From Deltaproteobacteria bacterium (GTDB lineage: Bacteria > Desulfobacterota > Desulfomonilia > Desulfomonilales > Desulfomonilaceae), in assembly GCA_016875095.1 (NCBI GenBank), contig VGSG01000017.1, positions 1 to 53,277 on the forward strand: a stretch of DNA of 53,277 nt, given 5' to 3'. The notes under the pieces are model-generated. The model did no database searches. It worked only from the letters and a program-made list of their open reading frames with translations, and was not told where the DNA came from. Of this stretch, positions 18,352 through 27,053 are shown one piece after another. Position 1 is the stretch's first letter; every line of letters begins with the position of its first letter. The position numbers were made by a program, and so were the translations under genes.

Positions 18352-19281
18352 TTAAACCCTCTCTATCCTTTCCCAGCCCCACAGACCAAATGGCTTGAAA
18401 AGGAGGAAGATGACCATAAACACGAAAGGCCCCACTTCTTTGATCGTCACAGGCCACCAGAAATCGGGGAAATATATCTTCAGAAGCGTCAAGCCTCCGT
18501 CCGACAAGTTCTGGAGGAGCCCGATGGTTATGCCGCCCACAATGGCCCCGGGGACGGAGTTCAGCCCGCCGAAAACCACAACGGGAAGGACCAGCAACCC
18601 CAGCAAGCTCACCGAGTAGTTCAACCCGTTGATATTCCCCAAGAGGCTACCGCCCACGCCAGCGGCCATGAATGCGATAGCCCATGCAAGGGCGTAGACG
18701 AATTTCGCGCTCACTCCCAGAGAGAGCGCGGCCATCTCATCATCGGCGCAAGCTTGCATGGCCAGGCCCCAACGCGTGTACTTGAAAAAAAGGACGAATA
18801 TCACCATAAGGATCATAGCGGCGATAAAGCTCCAGAAGTATACTTCACCGACCGCTATGCCAAAGATGTGCATAGGATCCACCGAGAAGATGCGAGGGAG
18901 AAAGACCTGGGTATCCGTGTCCCAAACGATGAAGACCATCCCCTTAAAGAAAAACGAGAGCCCCACCGTTACCATGATTACCGCCAGAATAGGCTCTCCG
19001 ATCATCTTCCGCAGGAATATCCGCTCGGTCAGTCGGCCAAGTATAAAGCCCACCACAAGCGTCAAGGCCAGCGAAAGCATGAACGCGGACGCAACGGACA
19101 TTTGCTCGCAAAACCGCAAGTAAAACGAAAGGCAAACGTACCCACCGATTAGTGTCAGCTCGCCCATGGCCAGGTTCAATACTCCTGAACACTTGTAAAT
19201 GAGCACCCAGCCCAGGGCGACCAGCGCATAGATGGATCCAACCATTATCCCCGTCATTACCAGTTGCAGGAATAGGTCCAT
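18352..19281 (-). CDS. livH: Branched-chain-acid ABC transporter permease LivH
   Basis: This is a 309-residue inner-membrane permease with about eight helices. Characteristic segments are YALVALGWVLIYKCSGVLNLAMG near the N-terminus, MQACADDEMAALSLGVSAK (the loop that contacts the ATPase) and VFGGLNSVPGAIVGGITIGL near the end. It is the partner of LivM. The start follows directly on the upstream acyl-CoA synthetase gene (three bases between stop and start), showing that synthetase and transporter are made together. Confidence 0.93.
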   Translation of the reverse strand: MDLFLQLVMTGIMVGSIYALVALGWVLIYKCSGVLNLAMGELTLIGGYVCLSFYLRFCEQMSVASAFMLSLALTLVVGFILGRLTERIFLRKMIGEPILAVIMVTVGLSFFFKGMVFIVWDTDTQVFLPRIFSVDPMHIFGIAVGEVYFWSFIAAMILMVIFVLFFKYTRWGLAMQACADDEMAALSLGVSAKFVYALAWAIAFMAAGVGGSLLGNINGLNYSVSLLGLLVLPVVVFGGLNSVPGAIVGGITIGLLQNLSDGGLTLLKIYFPDFWWPVTIKEVGPFVFMVIFLLFKPFGLWGWERIERV

Positions 19282-19284
19282 TGG

Positions 19285-21243
19285 CTATTTCCCTCCATCC
19301 CGCGGCACGTCTTTGATGCGGATGTCCGCCCTAATCTGCACGACGCGACCGTCCTCGTAGGTGATATTGGTGTCCATGTGCATCATCTCTTGGCCCGGCG
19401 TGTACAAGGCGTCTATGATGTCCTTGTACCGGTTTTCCACAAAAGCCCGACGGATCTTTCTCGTGCGGGTCAGTTCGTCGTCGTCCGCGTCGAATTCTTT
19501 GTAAAGATTGGCGAATCTAACTATCTTCGCAGGCTCGGGCAATGTCCGGTTCACCTCTTTTATGGGCCCCACAACCAGGTCATACACCTGGGGCAATTGA
19601 GAGAGCTCCTGGTAACTGGTGTAATTAATGCCGTGATCTTCCGCCCATTTCCCAACCGTGGCATAGTCGATACAAAGAATGGCCGTGACAAAGGGCCTTT
19701 CATGCCCCACAATCAACGCATCCCTCAGGTACGGGCTGAACTTGAGACGCGCCTCGAGGAACTGCGGCGAGGACTTGCTCTTGTCGCTCAGGATCATGAT
19801 GTCCTTGGTTCGATCAAAGACCACCAAGTGCCCGTCTTCGTCGATGAAGCCCGTGTCTCCCGAGTAGAGCCAAGCGTCTTTGAGCGTCTTCGCCGTCTCT
19901 TCCGGCATCTTATAATAGCCCTTAAAGACTGACGGGCTTGTTGAGATGATCTCTCCACTCTCGGTGATACGCACTTCGGTCTGCGGAATAGGCTTACCTA
20001 CTGTGTCAAACTTGATGTCGTCATCCCGGTGGACCACAGAAATCCCTGCGATCTCAGTCTGGCCGTAGATCTGCTTGAGGTTCACGCCGATGGCGTGGAA
20101 GAAGCGGAAATGGTCCGGTCCCATGGCCGCGCCGCCCGTGTATGCGTGCCTAACGCGGCTCAGACCCAGGTGGTCGCGAATCTTCTGGTAGCACGCCAGG
20201 TTTGCCAGGGCCCGAAGAAACTTGAGGTAAGAGGGAACGCCCTTTTTCTCGAACTTGCGCTCCGCGGTGGCATAGCCGATGCGCATGGCCAGTTCGTAGA
20301 TCTTACGTTTGAGCCAGCTTGCGTCCAGATACTTGACCTGAACCGTCCTGGTAAACTGCTCGTAAAGCCGAGGAGGAGCAAACATGACGTGCGGGCCGAC
20401 CTCCCGGACGTTGACTTGGGCTGTCTCCGGTTCTTCGGGGAAATTGATGGTGAATCCCACCTGGAGTCCGCAGGATATCGACATCATTTGCTCGCCGATC
20501 CAGGCAAAGGGAAGATAGGAAACGAAATCATCAGACGGGCGGCAAGGATCGACCGTCATGAGATTTCGCCCCATGGTGAGCATATTGTAGTGAGTGAGCA
20601 GCGCTCCTTTGGGTTTAGCGGTCGTGCCTGAAGTGTAGAAAAGCAGGCAGATGTCGTGGCCTTGTCCCTGATTCACGAGCCTCTCGAAAAGCTCCGGATC
20701 CTCGTTGTCCAACTCCCCTCCCAGTTCAATCACCCTCTCCAGGCTGATCAGCATGGGATCATCGTAGTGCCGCATTCCCTTGGGATCGTCCCAGATAATC
20801 CTCTCAAGCTTCGGGCACCGATCCCGTATGGCTAGGGCCTTGTCCACCTCTTCTTGGCCCTCAGCGATGTAGAACTTGGCGTCGGAATGGTCCACAATGT
20901 ACTGGACTTCTTCCATGAGACAGTCCTGGAACAGCCAAGCCGCCACGCCGCCACCGCACATGGTTGCCATTTCGGTCCAGAGGGCTTCGGGCCGATTGTC
21001 GCCGATGAGGATAACCTTGTCTTCTCGCTGGAGCCCGAGCTTGACCATGCCCAGCGTTATGAGCTTGACGCGATCAAGATAATCAGCCCACGTCACCGGC
21101 CGGAAGATCCCGAACTCTTTTTCCCTCATAGCGACTTTGCCCGTTCCGAACTTCTTGCACTGTCGGACAAAGAGTTTGGGCAGGGTCAAATCGTCGGTTA
21201 TTTCAATCTCTTTGAAATAGCTCAGTTCATCTGCGGCTGACAT
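19285..21243 (-). CDS. AMP-forming acyl-CoA synthetase (FadD/FAA1-like)
   Basis: This 652-residue enzyme would activate a carboxylic acid to its CoA ester using ATP. It has the AMP-binding P-loop LLFYTSGTTAKPKGALLTH, the QIYGQTEIAG adenylation motif, the YSGDTGFIDEDGHLVVFDRTKD hinge, and SDKSKSSPQFLEARLKFSPYL near the C-terminal lysine region. The overall layout (long insert before the P-loop, ~650 residues) fits long-chain-type synthetases. The frame is open upstream, but the ATG at 21243 follows GTGGAGGATC and overlaps the livG stop by 17 bases. Its place inside the liv operon suggests it activates the acid that the transporter imports. The substrate is not readable. Confidence 0.9.
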   Translation of the reverse strand: MSAADELSYFKEIEITDDLTLPKLFVRQCKKFGTGKVAMREKEFGIFRPVTWADYLDRVKLITLGMVKLGLQREDKVILIGDNRPEALWTEMATMCGGGVAAWLFQDCLMEEVQYIVDHSDAKFYIAEGQEEVDKALAIRDRCPKLERIIWDDPKGMRHYDDPMLISLERVIELGGELDNEDPELFERLVNQGQGHDICLLFYTSGTTAKPKGALLTHYNMLTMGRNLMTVDPCRPSDDFVSYLPFAWIGEQMMSISCGLQVGFTINFPEEPETAQVNVREVGPHVMFAPPRLYEQFTRTVQVKYLDASWLKRKIYELAMRIGYATAERKFEKKGVPSYLKFLRALANLACYQKIRDHLGLSRVRHAYTGGAAMGPDHFRFFHAIGVNLKQIYGQTEIAGISVVHRDDDIKFDTVGKPIPQTEVRITESGEIISTSPSVFKGYYKMPEETAKTLKDAWLYSGDTGFIDEDGHLVVFDRTKDIMILSDKSKSSPQFLEARLKFSPYLRDALIVGHERPFVTAILCIDYATVGKWAEDHGINYTSYQELSQLPQVYDLVVGPIKEVNRTLPEPAKIVRFANLYKEFDADDDELTRTRKIRRAFVENRYKDIIDALYTPGQEMMHMDTNITYEDGRVVQIRADIRIKDVPRDGGK

Positions 21244-22027
21244 ACAGATCCTCCACCTCACCCAGGTAGGCCTTGATGACTTCCGGGTCCTCCTGGACTT
21301 CCTCGGGGGTCCCTTCGGCAATCTTTACGCCGAAGTTCAGGGTCATGACTCGGTCCGAGAGGTCCATCACGACTCCCATGTCGTGTTCCACGAGCACGCA
21401 CGTAACTTTCCAACGCTCATCCTCGTTGATGTCCAGGATGAATCGGGCCATATCCTCGACTTCTTCCAGGTTGAGGCCGGCGAGCGGTTCGTCGAGGAGG
21501 ATAACCTCCGGTTGCAACGCAAGGGCGCGTGCGAGCTCGATCCTCTTCTGTAGCCCGTATGGGAGCATGCCCGTCACTTCGTTGCGCACGGCCTCGATTT
21601 CGAGTAGATCGATAATCTCCTCTTCGATGAATCGCCGGGCCCGGATTTCTTCCCGTTGGGTTTTTCCCCAATATATGCTGGAACTTATAATTCCGGATTT
21701 GAGGTGCATATGCCGGCCCAATCTGATGTTATCCAGCACAGTCATGCCACCGAAGAGCTCAATCTTCTGGAAGGTGCGCGAAATTCCGAGTTCAGCGCGT
21801 CGGTGAGGAGAAAGGTGGGTGATCTCCCGGCCCTTGAAGAAGAGGGTACCTTTTTGAGGCCGGTACAGGCCGTTGATGCAGTTCATCATGCAGGTCTTGC
21901 CGGCTCCGTTGGGGCCTATGATGGAAAAGATCTCGCCTTTCCTTACTTCGAAGCTGACATTAACGAGAGCGGCAACCCCATGGAAGGAAAGATAGACGTT
22001 CTTGGCTTCGAGTATGACTTCGGACAT
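21227..22027 (-). CDS. livG: Branched-chain-acid ABC transporter ATPase LivG
   Basis: This is a 266-residue ATPase and the first gene of the liv operon. It contains Walker A (IIGPNGAGKTCMMN), the LivG-specific ISRTFQKIELFGGMTVLDNI Q-loop region, a signature region in which the usual LSGGQ is replaced by LPYGLQKRIELARALALQP (also common in LivG), Walker B (VILLDEPLAGLN) and the H-loop (CVLVEHDMGVVMDL). Walker A carries Cys-Met in place of the usual Thr-Leu after GKT. It pairs with LivF. A good promoter lies at 22164-22192, 137 bases upstream. Confidence 0.94.
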   Translation of the reverse strand: MSEVILEAKNVYLSFHGVAALVNVSFEVRKGEIFSIIGPNGAGKTCMMNCINGLYRPQKGTLFFKGREITHLSPHRRAELGISRTFQKIELFGGMTVLDNIRLGRHMHLKSGIISSSIYWGKTQREEIRARRFIEEEIIDLLEIEAVRNEVTGMLPYGLQKRIELARALALQPEVILLDEPLAGLNLEEVEDMARFILDINEDERWKVTCVLVEHDMGVVMDLSDRVMTLNFGVKIAEGTPEEVQEDPEVIKAYLGEVEDLYVSRR

Positions 22028-22163
22028 TCAGATCCCCTTCTGCGTGCTCCGACACAGTATTCGAGCCCTTCGGCGCTCTATCCAGACGCTTCTGGCAGGC
22101 TATTCCTGACAAGGGAATGACGAACATGAGAACCGTGTAGTTTGTCTGCCGATGAGAGTCCTC

Positions 22164-22192
22164 ACGATAACAAAACCGAGAGAACCGGTCAA
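22164..22192 (-). promoter_or_regulatory. Promoter for the liv-synthetase operon
   Basis: On the minus strand TTGACC (22187-22192, 5 of 6), 17 bases and TATCGT (22164-22169, 4 of 6) form a good sigma-70 promoter. Transcription would begin near 22157, giving a leader of about 130 bases before livG. Confidence 0.5.
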
Positions 22193-22609
22193 GCTTTACT
22201 CGTTCACCCCCGTTAAGTAGACCAGCGCTGCGTTTGTGGCCTGGTCGGGGCCGCGTTAAACGGATTCCCGCGCGACCCGGTTCCTCGTGAGCGACTGTCT
22301 TAACGCAATCTGCCTCCTAGGCACACGCGTGACGGCTGTCTTTTCACTTTTTTCAATGCTTCCCGCACTGCGCCGGCGGCATAGAAAGCCGTCTCCGGAC
22401 CTTTCCCGATCAGCTCCGCTCTTTTTGTCCTTAAAGTGGCGCGGGCGCGCCGCGCTCAAGCGCGGAGAGCATCCGGTATCGGTTGTTAGCCAAACCCAGA
22501 TGGAAGCGCTCTGATTGACTTCCTCGCGGTCCGACCCGCAGCCTGTAGATAACATGCGGGCGTGGGCGGTTAGATCCGCTGAATCGCGCCAAGAAAAGGA
22601 GAAAGGGGA

Positions 22610-22629
22610 CCTGTGGGCTGTTCCACAGG
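22610..22629. repeat. Perfect 7-base inverted repeat
   Basis: CCTGTGG at 22610-22616 and CCACAGG at 22623-22629 flank a six-base loop. There is no T-tract, so it is more likely a protein-binding site or a structured RNA element than a terminator. Confidence 0.35.
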
Positions 22630-22781
22630 ACCGGTATTGGGAGCTAGTCTACAGCCGGACCATACCCGCTCCTACGTTTTCGCCCAACCGATAAACCCTC
22701 TGATGACACCACGCGGCGAACGACGGGACGGTCGAAAGCGAGGAAGCCTCGCCTATCCGCTTGATCATGGATAAAGTGATG

Positions 22782-22830
22782 TTGAAAAGTCAAGGCCAAA
22801 AGTGGTATACGTTACTCAATTCCTTTGAGT
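22782..22830 (+). promoter_or_regulatory. Promoter and operator-like repeat for the crotonase operon
   Basis: TTGAAA (22782-22787), 18 bases and TATACG (22806-22811) make a plausible promoter. Just behind it lies ACTCAA-TTCCT-TTGAGT (22814-22819 and 22825-22830), an inverted repeat over the transcription start, as expected for a repressor site. The cognate regulator is not in the window neighbourhood. Confidence 0.38.
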
Positions 22831-22975
22831 CGGCTTGATCTTCCCCTATTGCCTTACCTTGGAATCGATGGTTCAGCTCAGAGCACGAACCGCGCTGGTG
22901 AGCGGATAGGGGCGCGGCGGCCGCGTCCGCGTGCCTCCGGTGTCGGGGCGGCAGGACTTATCGTAAGGAGATATC

Positions 22976-23767
22976 ATGGGTGACGAGAACACACTCTTGA
23001 AAGAAGTCAAGGACGGCATCTTGACCCTTACTATCAACCGACCGGAAGCCTTGAATTGCTTCAACATGGAGTTGTTGGAGACTTTCGGCCGTACCCTGGC
23101 GGAGATCGCGTTTGACCGGGACGTGAGGGTCGTCATTATGACAGGGTCCACAGCGGGCAAGAACGCGTTCAGCACCGGCGCGGACCTCAAAGAGCGAGCC
23201 GGCATGACTCAGGACCAGGTGCGGGTCTATATTCAGACGATCCGGAACGTGTTCACCGGTGTGGAAGAGCTTCCCAAGCCGGTCATAGCAGCGGTGAACG
23301 GGTACGCCTTCGGCGGGGGGCTGGAACTCGCATTGGCCTGCGACTTGAGGATCGCGGCGAGCAGCGCGCAGGTCGGCCTCACGGAGACGAGTCTTGCAGT
23401 GATCCCGGGAGCTGGCGGCACGCAGCGATTGCCTCGCGTGGTCGGCGTGGCTCGGGCCAAAGAGATGATCCTTCGCGCCAGAAGGATCTCTGCTCAAGAG
23501 GGACTTGAAATAGGACTATTCCTCGAAGTGGTCGAGCCGGAAAACCTTCTGAACCGGACTATGGAGATCGCCGGCGAGATTGCTGCAAACGGGCCTGTCG
23601 CGCTCGCGCAGGCAAAGTACGCTATAAATAAGGGGGTGGAAGTAAGCCTTCCGGTCGGCTTGGCAATTGAATCGAACGCGTATGCGGTCACCATTCCGAC
23701 CAAGGATAGAATTGAGGGATTGACCGCGTTTCGAGAAAAGAGAAAACCCGTCTACACAGGAGAATGA
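22976..23767 (+). CDS. Enoyl-CoA hydratase/crotonase, possibly methylglutaconyl-CoA hydratase
   Basis: This 263-residue crotonase-fold enzyme adds water to an enoyl-CoA. Both catalytic glutamates are present: Glu117 in GYAFGGGLELALACDLRIA and Glu137 in GLTETSLAVIPGAGGTQRLPR. The oxyanion-hole stretch AFSTGADLKER is at about 64-74. The GGGLEL and IPGAGGTQRL forms resemble AUH/LiuC-type methylglutaconyl-CoA hydratases, and the next two genes (HMG-CoA-lyase-like and acetoacetyl-CoA synthetase) would act directly after such a step. A general short-chain hydratase cannot be excluded. The ATG at 22976 follows TAAGGAG. The stop overlaps the region of the next start, so the genes are translationally coupled. 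Confidence 0.9.
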   Translation: MGDENTLLKEVKDGILTLTINRPEALNCFNMELLETFGRTLAEIAFDRDVRVVIMTGSTAGKNAFSTGADLKERAGMTQDQVRVYIQTIRNVFTGVEELPKPVIAAVNGYAFGGGLELALACDLRIAASSAQVGLTETSLAVIPGAGGTQRLPRVVGVARAKEMILRARRISAQEGLEIGLFLEVVEPENLLNRTMEIAGEIAANGPVALAQAKYAINKGVEVSLPVGLAIESNAYAVTIPTKDRIEGLTAFREKRKPVYTGE

Positions 23768-23769
23768 CA

Positions 23770-24921
23770 ATGAATCTGACGAGCGCTCGCCACGAATTGA
23801 ACTATCCCAAGAAAGTTCACATCGGAGACATCACGGTCCGGGACGGCTTCCAGCACGAAGAGATCTGGATTCCGACGGAGGCAAAGCTCTACTACGCCGA
23901 AGAGCTGATCCTTTCAGGCGTCAAGCATGTGGAAGTGACCAATTTCGGAAATCCCGCGCTCATGCCTCAATTCAAGGACGCAGAAATCCTTTTGAAGCAA
24001 CTGCGCGACTCAAAGAAACTCTCTCGAGGCGGGGTGAATTGGTCCGACGTCACCCTGACCGTCGTCACGATCCGTGAAAAGTCGGTGGATCGCGCGGTGG
24101 AGGCGCGCAAGGAGGGGTGGGGTCCTGACAGGATCCTCATGATGGTCTCCACGGACGAACAGCATCATTTCGCGAACTCCGGGACCACCTTGCCGGACTA
24201 TTGGGAGGAATCCAAGAGGTCCATTGAGAAAGCCGCGGACGTTGGTATGAAGATGTGTGGAACCGTCTCCACCATCTGGGGTTCGCCCATTTCAGGGCCC
24301 ACTCCATTGGAAGAAGCAGTGGAGTTTACCAAGCGCTGGCTGGAAATCGGCGCGGCCGACATCGAGCATGCGGACCATGACGGAAGCGCTCCTCCCAATC
24401 AGGTGTACAAGTATTTCTCCATGATCATGGAGGAAATGCCCGATCCAAACCTTCATTTGGCGCACTTCCACGTGACGCGCGGCTGGGGCACGGCAAATGT
24501 GCTGGCTGCGCTCCAGGCCGGAATCGAGAAATTCGAGGGCACAATCGGGGGGCTGGGAGGTCAGCCGGCTAACTTCCTCGATCGGGTGCCGGTGGCAGGC
24601 ACAGGCGAATACTACTATGTGGACCCGAACGTGGTCGGCCTTCAATCCATTGAAGATATGGTCGTCATGATGGACGAGATGGGCATCGAGACGGGCATTG
24701 ACGTGGATCGACTCCTACGCCTGGGTAAGATGATGGAAAAGACAATCGGACGACGGCTCAGGTCTGAAGCCATTCTGAATGGACGAATTCCAAAGCGTCC
24801 GAGGGAAGAGTTCAAGCGGAAGGGATTGGAGCAAGTCAAGAAGAAACTCGGCGAAGCCCCCGGGCAAAAATTCCCCGCTAGCTGGCCTGAAAAGGCGACA
24901 TACACCGTAAAGAAAGGCTGA
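23770..24921 (+). CDS. HMG-CoA-lyase-like DRE-TIM metallolyase
   Basis: This 383-residue protein has a DRE-TIM barrel as in HMG-CoA lyase, which splits 3-hydroxy-3-methylglutaryl-CoA into acetyl-CoA and acetoacetate. The metal site is kept: Arg24-Asp25 in ITVRDGFQHE and His232/His234 in LAHFHVTRG. Two expected features differ. The HCHDT-like motif lacks its Asp (HFHVT). The glycine-rich loop GLGGQPAN has Gln265 where HMG-CoA lyases have a catalytic Cys (GLGGCP). So it may act on another substrate or by a variant mechanism. At ~383 residues it is longer than the usual ~300, with a charged tail of about 60. I use the second ATG (23770), seven bases after AGGAGA; the first (23764) is too close to it. 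Confidence 0.8.
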   Translation: MNLTSARHELNYPKKVHIGDITVRDGFQHEEIWIPTEAKLYYAEELILSGVKHVEVTNFGNPALMPQFKDAEILLKQLRDSKKLSRGGVNWSDVTLTVVTIREKSVDRAVEARKEGWGPDRILMMVSTDEQHHFANSGTTLPDYWEESKRSIEKAADVGMKMCGTVSTIWGSPISGPTPLEEAVEFTKRWLEIGAADIEHADHDGSAPPNQVYKYFSMIMEEMPDPNLHLAHFHVTRGWGTANVLAALQAGIEKFEGTIGGLGGQPANFLDRVPVAGTGEYYYVDPNVVGLQSIEDMVVMMDEMGIETGIDVDRLLRLGKMMEKTIGRRLRSEAILNGRIPKRPREEFKRKGLEQVKKKLGEAPGQKFPASWPEKATYTVKKG

Positions 24922-25008
24922 CGGATTCGAAGGTTCGGAGGTCCTATCTTCACTGGGTCTCTGACGCCAACCCTGTATATCCACCGATCCCAAGGAGGAG
25001 GAAGCAGC

Positions 25009-26958
25009 ATGGAACCCCTGTGGGCGCCCTCGGAAGAGCGGAAGAAAAACGCCAACGTCACTCGATTCATCAAGCGCGTCAATGAGAAGCACTCTCTCAA
25101 TATCGACGGGTACCATGCTCTTTACGACTGGTCCATCACGAAGAGAGAAGATTTCTGGACGTCGGTATGGGAATTCTGTGATGTGATCGCATCCCGACGC
25201 TGGGACACCGTCCTTGAAGACTCTCCCACCATGATGGGAGCGAAGTGGTTTTCCGGCGCTCGCCTGAACTTCGCTGAGAATCTGCTCCGCTACAGAGACG
25301 ATCATGTCGCGCTGATGTTTAGAGGCGAGGGGCAAGGGCTCCAGAGCATGACCTACGCTCAGCTCTACGACGAAGCCGCTCGCCTGGCAAAATCATTGCG
25401 GGACGCAGGTGTCAAGACCGGGGATCGGGTCGTGGGCTATATGCCCAATATGATGCAGACCATCGCGGCGATGCTGGCCGCCACCAGTATCGGCGCGATC
25501 TGGTCTTCATGCTCGCCCGATTTCGGCATCAAAGGGGTCTTGGACAGATTCGGCCAGATTCAGCCGAAGATCCTCTTTACTGCGGATGGGTACCTGTACA
25601 CCGGGAAGACCTTCAGCTCCTTGGATAAGGTGGCGGGAATCGTTAAGGACGTCCCCAGCGTCGAAAAAGTGGTGGTTGTCCCGTATGCGAGTCAGAATCC
25701 CGACCTGAGCGGGATTCCCAACGCGATCCACTACAAGGACTTCATGTCCAAGGAGAGCGGTCTGAAGATTCAGTTCGAGCAACTCCCGTTCGATCATCCG
25801 CTTTACATCATGTATTCGTCAGGCACTACCGGACTCCCCAAGTGCATGGTGCACGGCGCGGGCGGCACGTTGCTGCAACACCTGAAGGAACATGTTCTGC
25901 ACGTGGATCTGAAGCGAGAGGACAAGATCTATTACTTCACCACGCTGGGATGGATGATGTGGAACTGGCTGGTGAGCGCTCTCGCGGTGGGATCAACGGT
26001 TATCCTGTACGATGGATCACCGTTTCATCCTGACGCGGGCGCGATCTTCCAGTTAGCGCAGGATACGAAGATGACCATCTTCGGCACCGGCGCGCCGTAC
26101 ATAGCGGCATTGGAGAAGTCCGGTCTCAAACCAAAAGAGAAGTACGACGTGTCCAGCTTGAAGACCATGTGCTCGACCGCGTCCCCGCTTCCGGAAGAAG
26201 GCTTCCGCTTCGTGTATGAACACGTGAAGAGCGATATCAACCTCGCATCCATTTCCGGGGGCACGGACATCATCTCCTGTTTCGCGCTCGGATCCCCTCT
26301 TTTGCCGGTTTACGCGGGCGAGCTGCAATGCCGCGGCCTTGGAATGAAGGTAGAGGCATACGATTCCGACGGAAAGCCGATCATCGGTCGCACAGGCGAG
26401 CTGGTCTGCACCGCGTCTTTCCCCTCCATGCCGATCTACTTCTGGAACGATCCTGACGGCGGGAAGTACAAGAAAGCCTATTTTGACGTGTTCCCGAATG
26501 TATGGACCCACGGGGACTTCGTCGAAATCACTCCGCACGGCGGCGTCAAGATCTTCGGCCGTTCCGACGCCACTTTGAATCCGTCCGGCGTCCGAATCGG
26601 CACGGCTGAAATCTATGCGGTGGTGGAAGGCCTGGACGAAGTGATTAGTAGCGTGGTGGTAGGTCAGCCGTGGCAAAACGATGTCCGGGTGGTGCTCTTC
26701 GTGAAGCTGGCTCAGGGCGTTCAGTTGGACGACGCTTTGGTGAAGAAGATCAAGACTGTGATTCGGGAGCAATGTTCTCCGCGTCACATGCCCGCGAAGA
26801 TCATCCAGGTGACGGACATCCCGGTCACTCTAAACAACAAGAAGGTGGAAATCGCGGTCCGGAACATGATCGAAGGCAAGCCCGTTACGAACAGGGACGC
26901 GCTGGCCAATCCCGAGGCCCTGGAGCAGTTCGCGAACGTCCCGGAACTCCGGACCTGA
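25009..26958 (+). CDS. Acetoacetyl-CoA synthetase
   Basis: This 649-residue AMP-forming synthetase would activate acetoacetate to acetoacetyl-CoA. Family landmarks are the N-terminal ACAS domain (WFSGARLNFAENLL at about 81-94), IGAIWSSCSPDFGIKGVLDRF, the P-loop YIMYSSGTTGLPKCMVHG, TTLGWMMWNWLVSALAVG, and GRSDATLNPSGVRIGTAEIY. The C-terminal VTLNNKKVEIAVRNMIEG contains the expected catalytic lysine region. Length fits the family. A strong AAGGAGGAGGAA precedes the ATG. As third gene after the crotonase and the lyase, it would salvage the acetoacetate released by the lyase and feed it to thiolase. The three form a coherent end to leucine/isovaleryl-CoA oxidation. Confidence 0.93.
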   Translation: MEPLWAPSEERKKNANVTRFIKRVNEKHSLNIDGYHALYDWSITKREDFWTSVWEFCDVIASRRWDTVLEDSPTMMGAKWFSGARLNFAENLLRYRDDHVALMFRGEGQGLQSMTYAQLYDEAARLAKSLRDAGVKTGDRVVGYMPNMMQTIAAMLAATSIGAIWSSCSPDFGIKGVLDRFGQIQPKILFTADGYLYTGKTFSSLDKVAGIVKDVPSVEKVVVVPYASQNPDLSGIPNAIHYKDFMSKESGLKIQFEQLPFDHPLYIMYSSGTTGLPKCMVHGAGGTLLQHLKEHVLHVDLKREDKIYYFTTLGWMMWNWLVSALAVGSTVILYDGSPFHPDAGAIFQLAQDTKMTIFGTGAPYIAALEKSGLKPKEKYDVSSLKTMCSTASPLPEEGFRFVYEHVKSDINLASISGGTDIISCFALGSPLLPVYAGELQCRGLGMKVEAYDSDGKPIIGRTGELVCTASFPSMPIYFWNDPDGGKYKKAYFDVFPNVWTHGDFVEITPHGGVKIFGRSDATLNPSGVRIGTAEIYAVVEGLDEVISSVVVGQPWQNDVRVVLFVKLAQGVQLDDALVKKIKTVIREQCSPRHMPAKIIQVTDIPVTLNNKKVEIAVRNMIEGKPVTNRDALANPEALEQFANVPELRT

Positions 26959-27053
26959 TTGCGCAGGCGCCGAGATCCATGCGGGGAGCCTTTCACGGCC
27001 GGAGGGGTTCCTCGCCGCATTTCAGATCGTCGGCAAGTAAATCTCTTTCGTCT

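Larger units (their letters stand above)
22028..22975. other. Long divergent intergenic region
   Basis: These 948 bases separate the divergent liv and crotonase operons and contain no supported gene. They hold the liv promoter (22164-22192), a perfect hairpin CCTGTGG-GCTGTT-CCACAGG (22610-22629), and a promoter with an inverted repeat at 22782-22830 for the crotonase operon. The middle part (22250-22550) is GC-rich and shows nothing I recognise; it might be decayed coding sequence. Confidence 0.5.

Noticed and set aside
22256-22555. Small genes in the long liv/crotonase intergenic region
   Set aside because: Frames on both strands are short, rich in Arg/Ser, without ribosome-binding sites; I cannot support them.
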